Shown here in pieces: positions 1-5,026 of a DNA stretch of 5,556 bases. Every line of letters starts with the position of its first letter. Positions within the stretch are counted from its first letter, which is position 1. The translations under genes were made by a program, and so were the position numbers. Source of the DNA: Devosia sp. (GTDB lineage Bacteria > Pseudomonadota > Alphaproteobacteria > Rhizobiales > Devosiaceae); the NCBI GenBank assembly GCA_028290245.1, contig JAQGKG010000095.1, positions 1 through 5,556 of the forward strand, written 5' to 3'. The notes below the pieces were generated by a model. The model saw only the letters and a program-made list of their open reading frames with translations. It was not told the origin of the DNA and ran no database searches.

Positions 1-196
1 CGTTACAGGGTGAGACCGGCGCGGGCGGGATAAGGGCTCGGCTGCCGTTTCGTTGGCCGGGGCGGGAGACCGGAAAAACCATCCCCGTTCCCTCTGCCGC
101 CGCGTCCGGTTGACGCGCGCCGGTCTCGTTTTTGGAAATCATCAGAGGCGAAGTTGGTTCCTGCGTCGCGACTTCACTTTCGAACTGAGTGTGCGT
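1..196. other. Gene-free left edge
   Basis: No coding region is supported here. The plus-strand reading frames that enter from the left stop at 14-16, 31-33 and 110-112, and none gives a recognisable protein tail. A short 96-residue plus frame from 53 runs antisense into the glycosylase gene and looks like a shadow. The notable structure is the inverted repeat at 12-127, listed separately. The end of an upstream gene on the plus strand (for example the frame stopping at 31-33) cannot be excluded. Confidence 0.5.
12..133 (+). repeat. Long-range inverted repeat with T run (possible terminator or structured RNA)
   Basis: GAGACCGGCGCG at 12-23 is matched by its exact reverse complement at 116-127, followed at once by G and five T (129-133). 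Inside it, GAGACCGG occurs again at 66-73 and can pair with CCGGTCTC at 120-127, and ACCGGA at 69-74 can pair with TCCGGT at 105-110. The right arm can therefore pair with either of two left arms, each giving a stem ending in a T run on the plus strand. This could be a terminator for a plus-strand gene left of the window, or a structured RNA. The loops are long (46 or 92 nt), so it is not a textbook intrinsic terminator. Confidence 0.35.
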
Positions 197-751
197 TTAA
201 CGCATCGGCTTGCTGAGGAACGGAGAACCACGCCGGGCGAAGCGCCATGGCGTTTCGACCCCCTTGGTGATGCCGATACGGGGACCAGTCGCGATGTCAT
301 GACTTTCGGCGGCAGGGAGGAGTTCGAAGGGCAGTGCGTCTAGGGGCAGTCCGTTGTGCGCTATGGTGACGCCCAGTGCTTGGCACAGTTTGCCGGGACC
401 GGAGCAGAGCTGCCGCTCGCTCAATCCGCCGCGCCGCTCCTGCATGCGGCTGACCCAATGCAGCGGCTCGAGCGCCCGGATCAGCACGGCGCTGCCGGGC
501 TGGCAGACGAAGTTGAGGCACCAGTGGATGCCGTAGATCTTGTAGACATAGGCATGGCCGGCGGGACCGAACATGGCGCTGTTGCGGGGCGTGGCGCCAT
601 TGAAGCTGTGCGAGGCGGGATCGGCCTGATCATAGGCTTCGACTTCGACGAGCGGACCACCGACGCCGTCGACCAGCAGGGTGACGCCGATGAGGTCACG
701 AGCGACATCGGCGGCTGGACGGTGGAAGAAGGTGGGGGTGAGGGAGTTCAC
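197..751 (-). CDS. DNA-3-methyladenine glycosylase, AAG/MPG family
   Basis: Predicted base-excision repair enzyme that cleaves alkylated or deaminated purines from DNA. With the GTG start at 751 it is 184 residues, typical for bacterial members. Family motifs appear in order: VEVEAY (E38, matching the catalytic Glu125 of human AAG, and Y40), DPASHS (H48), TPRN, MFG, YVYKIYG (Y70, and Y73 matching the intercalating Tyr162), CLN (N80), LIRALEPL (R92), SGPGKLCQALG and a C-terminal PWRF...GSPFLS. The open frame continues upstream to 823, but those 24 residues do not resemble the family. The GTG at 751 is preceded by AAAGG with a 6-nt gap, which decides the start. It lies downstream of the minus-strand operon but 208 bp away, across a hairpin pair, with its own candidate promoter, so it is probably transcribed separately. 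The family assignment is secure. Confidence 0.93.
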   Translation of the reverse strand: MNSLTPTFFHRPAADVARDLIGVTLLVDGVGGPLVEVEAYDQADPASHSFNGATPRNSAMFGPAGHAYVYKIYGIHWCLNFVCQPGSAVLIRALEPLHWVSRMQERRGGLSERQLCSGPGKLCQALGVTIAHNGLPLDALPFELLPAAESHDIATGPRIGITKGVETPWRFARRGSPFLSKPMR

Positions 752-757
752 ATCAGA

Positions 758-762
758 CCTTT
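758..762 (-). promoter_or_regulatory. Ribosome binding site that sets the glycosylase start
   Basis: Read on the minus strand, AAAGG lies 6 nt before the GTG at 751-749. It supports this internal start over the GTG at 823, whose extra N-terminal residues are not family-like. Confidence 0.55.
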
Positions 763-791
763 GGGAAAATTCTTCGGCGGCTCCAGATGAG

Positions 792-820
792 GTTTTAACG
801 GGAGGCACACTGCCGCTCAA
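792..820 (-). promoter_or_regulatory. Candidate sigma70-type promoter of the glycosylase gene
   Basis: On the minus strand, TTGAGC (820-815) and TAAAAC (797-792) are separated by exactly 17 bp. Each box matches four of six positions of TTGACA and TATAAT. Transcription would start near 785, giving a leader of about 35 nt before the GTG at 751. The spacing is ideal, but the boxes are only moderate and alphaproteobacterial promoters are degenerate. Confidence 0.4.
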
Positions 821-830
821 CACCCACCGT

Positions 831-913
831 CTTTTCCCTCGGGCTTGACCCGAGGGTCTCTATCAACACGGCGCAAGCGGCGAGTGGCCCTCGGGTCAAG
901 CCCGAGGGAGAAA
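831..913. repeat. Mirrored pair of REP-like hairpins
   Basis: Two 21-bp palindromic units lie at 836-856 and 888-908. Each has 8-bp arms, CCCTCGGG and CCCGAGGG, around a 5-nt loop: CTTGA in the first and TCAAG in the second. The second unit is the exact reverse complement of the first, so the pair is inverted. Weaker complementarity extends outwards (CTTTT at 831-835 against GAGAAAG at 907-913). The 31-bp spacer contains CGGCGCAAGCGG. The core resembles intergenic palindromes I recall as abundant in alphaproteobacterial genomes. It lies between the operon's 3' end and the glycosylase promoter, where it may protect the 3' end of the mRNA or slow transcription. There is no T run, so it is not a classical terminator. 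Confidence 0.8.
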
Positions 914-959
914 GCAGGGGGAGGTGGGCATTGTGACAGCGAGACTGGGCAGACCAAAG

Positions 960-2021
960 TCAGGCCACCCTGCCCCGGGCGGCAACGGGTACGGTCTCGA
1001 TCAGTTTACCGTCGCGCACCAGATGCACCGCGTCGAACAGGTTGGTGACCGGGCAACAGTGGTTGGGAATGATAGCGATCTGCTCGCCGATTTTTGGGCC
1101 ACCATTGACGCAGGCCGAGACATCGAGCGTGCCGTGTTCCTCGCTGAGGCCGACAACTTTGGCGTCGGGATAAGCGGGAATATAGCCGTGGCCGACAAGG
1201 CCCAGCAGGTCGCTGGTCAGCGCCTTGGAGCCGGCGTCGATAATGGCGCGGCCGGGGGTCGGATGGCTGACCACGGTCGCCAGAACCGTCAAGGCGCAGT
1301 CGTCATAGCTGGCGGCACCCGCGGCGACCTGCGAGCGGTCCATATAGATATAGGTGCCGGGGCGATATTCGGTGGCGACACCGGCTTCGTCGGCGTGCCA
1401 AATATCGGGCGTGCCACCTGTGGTGATGATTGGAACGGCAATCCCGGCCGCGTCGAACAAGGCCTTGGCCTCGGCTAGCCAAGCGGCGGCCTGCTGGTAT
1501 TTACCCGCAGCGGGGTAGGTCATCAGGCCATGGAATTCGAGGCCGGGCGCGGCGATGATTTCACGCGCCAGTTCAAGCGCCGCTGTTGGCGACTGTACGC
1601 CGCAGCGGCCCATGCCGGTATCGCATTCGACCAGCACGCCGAGCGGTTTTCCGCCTGCGAAGGTCGTGGACAGGCCAGCGACACATTCCGTGCTATCGGC
1701 CACGACGCGAATGGTCACACGGTCATTGAGCGCCTTCAGCCGTGCCAGCTTGATTGCACCGATGATGTTGAAGGTCAGCAGCATGTCGGTGATGCCGGCG
1801 TCGGCGAAGACTTCGGCCTCGCCGAGCTTTTGCACGGTGATGCCGACGGCGCCGAGGTCGATCGCTTGCTGGGCGAAGCGGGGCAACTTGTGCGTCTTGA
1901 TATGCGGCCGCAGCTTGAGCCCGCTCTGGTCGGCAAAATCCTGCACGCGCTTGAGATTGGCTTCGACGCGATCGAGATCGATCAGCACGGACGGGGTATC
2001 GAGGTCTAGAATATCGGTCAT
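960..2021 (-). CDS. D-threonine aldolase / D-serine dehydratase-like PLP enzyme (DSD1 family)
   Basis: A 353-residue fold-type III PLP enzyme: an alanine-racemase-like N-terminal barrel followed by a D-serine dehydratase-like C-terminal domain. The PHIKTHK motif (39-45) carries the expected PLP lysine, K42. The C-terminal half shows the family motifs SEEHG (293-297) and PNHCCPVTN, in which H321 and C323 are the expected divalent-metal ligands. Known members cleave D-threonine and other D-beta-hydroxy-amino acids to glycine plus an aldehyde, or dehydrate D-serine or 3-hydroxy-D-aspartate; sequence alone does not separate these. It has no signal peptide, so it should be cytoplasmic. The ATG overlaps the dehydrogenase stop codon by 4 bp (ATGA) and follows GAGGGG with a 3-nt gap, indicating coupled translation as the last gene of a three-gene operon. 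Confidence 0.88.
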   Translation of the reverse strand: MTDILDLDTPSVLIDLDRVEANLKRVQDFADQSGLKLRPHIKTHKLPRFAQQAIDLGAVGITVQKLGEAEVFADAGITDMLLTFNIIGAIKLARLKALNDRVTIRVVADSTECVAGLSTTFAGGKPLGVLVECDTGMGRCGVQSPTAALELAREIIAAPGLEFHGLMTYPAAGKYQQAAAWLAEAKALFDAAGIAVPIITTGGTPDIWHADEAGVATEYRPGTYIYMDRSQVAAGAASYDDCALTVLATVVSHPTPGRAIIDAGSKALTSDLLGLVGHGYIPAYPDAKVVGLSEEHGTLDVSACVNGGPKIGEQIAIIPNHCCPVTNLFDAVHLVRDGKLIETVPVAARGRVA

Positions 2022-2791
2022 TTGCCCCTCAGGACGTCATCGACGAAACGCAGGTTTCCGGCTGTCAGCCCGGCATCGACCGGTAGCACCGTGCCGGTGA
2101 TGCCGGATGCTGCATCGGAGCTATAGAACACGGCGGCATTGGCCACTTCCATGGGCAGAACCATGCGGCCCAGCGGATAATGCGGCAGTACGTTGTCGAG
2201 CAGGGTCGGATCGGCCGCGAGGCGATGGTCCCAGGCAGGGGTGCGGACCGAGCCGGGGCAGATCACATTGGCGCGGACGCCTTCGCCGCCGCGTTCGACG
2301 GCGATGGCCTTGGCATAAGCGATGAGGCCGGCTTTGGCGGCGGAATAGGCTGGATTGCCGTAGTGGCCGAGCGCGTTGACCGAGGAGATGAAGACGAGGC
2401 TGCCGTAGCCCCGATCTGCCATGGCGGCGACGATCGGGTCGGTCATGGCGTAGGCGCCGTTGAGATTGATGGCGAGTTCGGAGGCCCAGACGTCATCATC
2501 GACCTGGCCGAGATGTTCGGCGCGAGTGAAGCCGGCGTTGGAAACGACCGCGTCGGGGGTGCCATGCAGCTGGAGATATTGGGTAATCGCGTGGCGGGTG
2601 GCCTTGGGGTCGGCCTGATCGAATAGCACTTGGCCGGTTATGTCGAGGCCTTCCAGCATGGCGGCCTTGCGGTCTGCGCCAATCACTTGGGCCCCTGCAT
2701 CGCGGAAAGCTTTGACCAGTGACTGGCCGATTCCGCCACCGGCGCCCGAGATCAGCACGGTCTTGCCGTCGAGGCGGAAGGGCGAGGTCAT
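2018..2791 (-). CDS. Short-chain dehydrogenase/reductase (SDR), probably NAD-dependent
   Basis: A 257-residue classical SDR. It shows the Rossmann glycine motif SGAGGGIG (15-22), an acidic residue after the second strand (D40 in GADR, which favours NAD(H) over NADP(H)), SNAG (84-87), and the catalytic set N109, S137, Y149 and K153 (in YSAAK). PG at the usual position and a C-terminal ITGTVLPVDAG segment complete the fold. The likely reaction is oxidation or reduction of a hydroxyl/keto group; the substrate is unknown. The ATG at 2791 starts one base after the ridA stop codon, with AAGGGA inside the ridA 3' end at a 7-nt gap. The stop codon overlaps the start of the PLP enzyme gene. In this operon a hydroxy- or keto-acid derived from amino-acid breakdown is a reasonable guess. 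Confidence 0.9.
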   Translation of the reverse strand: MTSPFRLDGKTVLISGAGGGIGQSLVKAFRDAGAQVIGADRKAAMLEGLDITGQVLFDQADPKATRHAITQYLQLHGTPDAVVSNAGFTRAEHLGQVDDDVWASELAINLNGAYAMTDPIVAAMADRGYGSLVFISSVNALGHYGNPAYSAAKAGLIAYAKAIAVERGGEGVRANVICPGSVRTPAWDHRLAADPTLLDNVLPHYPLGRMVLPMEVANAAVFYSSDAASGITGTVLPVDAGLTAGNLRFVDDVLRGK

Positions 2792-2792
2792 G

Positions 2793-3176
2793 TCAGGGTC
2801 CCTTGTATGCGACGCAGTCGATTTCGACCTTGCAGTCGACCATCATGTGGCTCTGGAGGGCAGCGCGGGCCGGCGGGTTTTCGCCAAAATACCCTTTATA
2901 AACAGCGTTGAAGCTCCAAAAGTCGCGGGGGTCGTCTAGCCAGATGCCGCAGCGGACGACGTGTTCGAGGCCGTAGCCGGCTTCTTCGAGGATGGCGATC
3001 AGGTTTTTGATCGTCAGGTGGGTCTGCTCGACGATGCCAACCCCTTGAATTTCCCCGTCTTTCATGGCGACCTGGCCGGAAACGAAGAGGAAGCCCCCGG
3101 CTTCGACGGCGCGGGCGAAGGGAAGGTTTTGGCCACCAGCACCCGCTTTTTCTGCTCCATAGCGCTTGATCGGCAT
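2793..3176 (-). CDS. RidA/YjgF/YER057c/UK114 family protein
   Basis: A 127-residue protein, the usual length of this trimeric family, and first gene of the minus-strand operon. Family features are VSGQ (32-35), FNAVYKGYF (89-97), PPAR with the conserved arginine R104 that binds substrate carboxylates, and KVEIDCVA with E118. RidA proteins hydrolyse reactive enamine/imine intermediates released by PLP enzymes; other subgroups have different, often unknown roles. Compared with E. coli RidA, the positions of Tyr17 and Cys107 are F20 and A106, and one residue is missing between R104 and E118, so this is probably not the archetypal RidA. The open frame extends 24 codons upstream to 3248, but the ATG at 3176 has GAGGG 4 nt upstream and gives the family-like N terminus. 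Confidence 0.9.
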   Translation of the reverse strand: MPIKRYGAEKAGAGGQNLPFARAVEAGGFLFVSGQVAMKDGEIQGVGIVEQTHLTIKNLIAILEEAGYGLEHVVRCGIWLDDPRDFWSFNAVYKGYFGENPPARAALQSHMMVDCKVEIDCVAYKGP

Positions 3177-3180
3177 TTTA

Positions 3181-3185
3181 CCCTC
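3181..3185 (-). promoter_or_regulatory. Ribosome binding site that sets the ridA start
   Basis: On the minus strand, GAGGG is followed by TAAA and the ATG at 3176-3174. This strong site favours 3176 over the upstream in-frame start at 3248. Confidence 0.75.
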
Positions 3186-3254
3186 GTTTTGAAATTCAGT
3201 TTCGTTATCTGGCACCCTAGCGCGCGAAAACATGGATTTCGCCTGCAAAATACC

Positions 3255-3276
3255 GTCACAAATGTAAATTTGTTAC
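3255..3276. promoter_or_regulatory. Candidate operator: 22-bp near-perfect palindrome
   Basis: The left arm GTCACAAAT (3255-3263) and right arm ATTTGTTAC (3268-3276) flank the 4-bp spacer GTAA. The arms are reverse complements except for one base pair. The position, in the middle of a divergent promoter region, and the ACAAAT/ATTTGT core fit a binding site for a dimeric helix-turn-helix repressor or activator that controls both directions. No regulator gene lies in the window, so its family cannot be assigned. Confidence 0.6.
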
Positions 3277-3321
3277 GTGATCTGGCACTTCTCGCTATGT
3301 TAGCGTCATCAGGCCGGTTTT

Positions 3322-3333
3322 CCAGCATGCTGG
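3322..3333. promoter_or_regulatory. Perfect 12-bp palindrome upstream of the M81 gene
   Basis: CCAGCATGCTGG is self-complementary and lies 43 bp before the GTG start. Its right half continues into the third CTGGCAC repeat, so it may be the one place where that half-site occurs in inverted form. It could be a regulator site or a leader hairpin. Its function is not shown by sequence alone. Confidence 0.35.
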
Positions 3334-3365
3334 CACATTGCCTAGCGTTTTCATCCTGTTTTCCT

Positions 3366-3370
3366 GTGAG
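3366..3370 (+). promoter_or_regulatory. Weak ribosome binding site that sets the M81 start
   Basis: GTGAG lies 6 nt before the GTG at 3377. It is a poor match to the SD consensus, but it is the only candidate near a start that gives the normal family N terminus. The next in-frame ATG lies beyond residue 100. Confidence 0.4.
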
Positions 3371-3376
3371 TTTCTT

Positions 3377-4834
3377 GTGCGCATCTTCACTGCCGCCCTG
3401 GCGACCGAAACCAACACCTTTTCGCCCATCGCGGTCGATAAGCGCGCCTTCGAGGCATCGCTGTATGCGAAGCCGGGCGAACATCCGGCGACGCCTACAT
3501 TGTGCACGGCGCCGATCACCGTTGGCCGTGAAGTTTGTGCGCGTGAGGGCTGGACGCTGATCGAGGGTAGTGCCAGTTGGGCCGATCCGGCGGGTCTGGT
3601 GGCGCGGGCGACGTATGAGGAGTTGCGCGACGAGATACTGGACCAGTTGCGGGCGGCGCTGCCGGTCGATGGCGTGGTTCTGGGGCTGCATGGGGCGATG
3701 GTGGCGCAGGGGTATGACGATGCCGAAGGGGATTTGCTCTCGCGTGTGCGCGATATCGTCGGGCCGGACGTTTTGGTCTGTGCCGAGCTCGATCCGCATA
3801 GTCACCTGACGGCCAAGCGGGCAGCGGCGGCGAACTACTTCGTCTATTTCAAGGAATTTCCACATACCGACTTCGTCGATCGGGCGCGGGATCTGTGGGA
3901 CATCGCGGTGCGGACGCTGAAGGGCGAAATCACGCCGGTGATGTCGGTGTTCGACTGTCGGATGATCGATGTGTTTCCGACCAGCAGGCAGCCGATGCGC
4001 GGGTTTGTGGATCGGCTATATGCCCTGGAGAAATCGGAACCCGGCCTGCTTTCGCTGTCGGTGGTGCATGGTTTCATGGCCGGCGACGTGCCGGAAATGG
4101 GCACCAAGGTGCTGGCGGTGACCGATGACAATGCAGCCATGGGTGCGGCGCTGGCCGAGAGGCTAGGACGGGAGCTGTTTGCGCTGCGCGGCACCTTCAT
4201 GGTGGCGCAGGTGGACGAGAAAGCTGCGGTCGATGCCGCCATTGCGGCGCCGAATGGTCCGGTGGTGATTGCCGATGTGTGGGACAATCCGGGTGGCGGC
4301 ACGGCGGGCGATGCGACGGTGGTGCTGGCCGAGTTGATCGCGCGCGGCGTGAGCGATGTAGCGGTGGGGACGATTTGGGATCCGATTGCGGTGCAAATCT
4401 GCATGGCGGCGGGCGAAGGGGCGGTCATTCCGCTGCGGTTTGGGGCCAAGTCGGCCCCGCATACGGGGAGTCCGATCGACCAGACGGTGACGGTGCGGGC
4501 GCTGGTGCGGGACGCGCAGATGCGGTTTGGCGAGAGTTTTGCGCCGTTTGGCGATGCGGCGTGGATTTCGTTTGCCGGGATCGACGTGATTCTCAACTCG
4601 ACGCGGGCGCAGAGTTTTGATCCCAGCCTGTTTTCGGCGCTGGGGATCGATCCCACGTCGCGAAAGATACTGTTGATCAAGTCGACCAACCATTTCTACG
4701 ACAGCTTTTCGAAGATTGCGTCGGAGATTGTGTATTGTTCGGCCGGGAAGCCGTATCCGAACAAACCGGCGGAGACGGATTACAAGAAGGCGCCGAAGGA
4801 TATTTGGCCGATGGTCGAGAACCCTTGGGGGTAG
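3377..4834 (+). CDS. M81 family metallopeptidase (microcystinase C / MlrC-like)
   Basis: A 485-residue predicted zinc hydrolase. The N-terminal M81 domain shows ETNTF (E11), LGLHGAM (H105), ELDPHSHLT (D139, H141) and FPHTD (H163). Their spacing matches Glu56, His150, Asp184, His186 and His208 of Sphingomonas MlrC with a constant offset of 45, as I recall those residues. The C-terminal MlrC_C domain has the hallmark DVWDNPGGGTAGD (300-312) and a KSTNHF segment near 435-440. MlrC cleaves linearised microcystin, but most homologues occur in bacteria with no known microcystin breakdown, so the substrate here is open. I see no signal peptide. The GTG at 3377 gives the family-like start MRIFTAALATETNTF and has a weak GTGAG 6 nt upstream; the frame also extends to a TTG at 3338 that lacks an SD. 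It is read divergently from the ridA operon and probably co-regulated with it. Confidence 0.9.
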   Translation: MRIFTAALATETNTFSPIAVDKRAFEASLYAKPGEHPATPTLCTAPITVGREVCAREGWTLIEGSASWADPAGLVARATYEELRDEILDQLRAALPVDGVVLGLHGAMVAQGYDDAEGDLLSRVRDIVGPDVLVCAELDPHSHLTAKRAAAANYFVYFKEFPHTDFVDRARDLWDIAVRTLKGEITPVMSVFDCRMIDVFPTSRQPMRGFVDRLYALEKSEPGLLSLSVVHGFMAGDVPEMGTKVLAVTDDNAAMGAALAERLGRELFALRGTFMVAQVDEKAAVDAAIAAPNGPVVIADVWDNPGGGTAGDATVVLAELIARGVSDVAVGTIWDPIAVQICMAAGEGAVIPLRFGAKSAPHTGSPIDQTVTVRALVRDAQMRFGESFAPFGDAAWISFAGIDVILNSTRAQSFDPSLFSALGIDPTSRKILLIKSTNHFYDSFSKIASEIVYCSAGKPYPNKPAETDYKKAPKDIWPMVENPWG

Positions 4835-4854
4835 TGCGGGCTTCGCCACGACTT

Positions 4855-5007
4855 CCTCCACCGCTTGCGGGGGAGGGGGACCGCCAATAGGCGGTGGAGG
4901 GGGGAGCGACGCGCTCGACGCTCTATACTACCGGGCATGGCTATGCGCTTGGGGCTCCCCTCTCCACCACGCTCCGCGTGGTCCCCCTCTCCCGTGAACG
5001 GGAGAGG
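4855..5007. repeat. Composite intergenic element of nested inverted repeats
   Basis: Several stems fill the gap between the convergent M81 and hexosaminidase genes. CCTCCACCGC (4855-4864) pairs exactly with GCGGTGGAGG (4891-4900). ACCGCC-AATA-GGCGGT is a hairpin at 4880-4895. A 15-bp arm at 4893-4907 pairs with 4954-4968 with one G-T wobble. ACCACGC-TCC-GCGTGGT is a hairpin at 4966-4982, and CCTCTCCCGT-GA-ACGGGAGAGG at 4986-5007. Several of these are mutually exclusive, so the RNA could switch between folds. The design resembles multicopy intergenic repeats of alphaproteobacteria. It may act as a bidirectional transcription barrier. I see no coding potential in 4835-5026. Confidence 0.75.
4986..5007. 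repeat. Strong 10-bp-stem hairpin between convergent genes
   Basis: CCTCTCCCGT and its exact reverse complement ACGGGAGAGG enclose a 2-nt GA spacer (effectively a tetraloop). It ends 19 bp before the hexosaminidase stop codon and is the most stable single stem in the window. No T run follows on either strand, so a rho-independent terminator is doubtful; 3'-end protection is an alternative role. Confidence 0.55.
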
Positions 5008-5026
5008 ATGGGTGCGGCGCAAGCGG

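Larger units (their letters stand above)
3207..3336 (+). repeat. Three direct CTGGCAC repeats in the divergent promoter
   Basis: ATCTGGCAC occurs exactly at 3207-3215 and 3280-3288, and CTGGCAC again at 3330-3336. Each copy is followed at variable distance by a related block: CCTAGCG at 3216-3222, TTAGCG at 3300-3305 and CCTAGCG at 3341-3347. The 3300-3305 block forms a small palindrome, CGCTA-TGT-TAGCG (3293-3305). The repetition may mark half-sites for a second DNA-binding protein. The spacing does not fit sigma54 promoters. Confidence 0.45.
3177..3376. promoter_or_regulatory. Divergent promoter region between the ridA operon and the M81 gene
   Basis: This 200-bp region lies between divergently read genes and is visibly richer in A and T than its flanks around 3186-3310. 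It must contain promoters in both directions. For the plus strand, TTGTTA (3270-3275) and CTATGT (3295-3300) are a weak pair with 19-bp spacing. I see no convincing minus-strand -35/-10 pair. The palindrome at 3255-3276 overlaps the candidate plus-strand -35 box, as expected for a repressor site. The CTGGCAC repeats and the 12-bp palindrome are listed separately. Confidence 0.7.

Noticed and set aside
752..823. N-terminal extension of the glycosylase to the GTG at 823
   Set aside because: The 24 extra residues do not resemble the family, would span the candidate promoter -10/-35 area, and the GTG at 751 has a well-placed ribosome binding site.
831..913. CRISPR array or insertion-sequence terminal repeats
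   Set aside because: Only two units exist, they are inverted and self-palindromic, and the 31-bp between them encodes nothing.
1530..2626. Plus-strand open frames of 148-181 residues antisense to the aldolase and dehydrogenase genes
   Set aside because: No recognisable domain or convincing start site; they mirror well-supported minus-strand genes.
3209..3347. Sigma54 (-24/-12) promoters suggested by the TGGCAC motifs
   Set aside because: Sigma54 needs GG and GC separated by 10 nt. None of the three CTGGCAC copies has GC at that distance; the nearest dinucleotides are off by one or two bases.
3062..3865. 267-residue minus-strand open frame across ridA's 5' end, the promoter region and the M81 5' end
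   Set aside because: It is arginine-rich, matches no family I recognise, and overlaps two well-supported genes in other frames plus a divergent promoter region.
3844..4861. Two long minus-strand frames (281 and 232 residues) antisense to the M81 gene
   Set aside because: They are low-complexity, rich in Arg, Ser, Ala and Pro, as expected for antisense shadows of a high-GC gene, and the plus-strand M81 frame is secure.
4986..5007. Classical rho-independent terminator
   Set aside because: The stem is strong, but no T run follows it on either strand.
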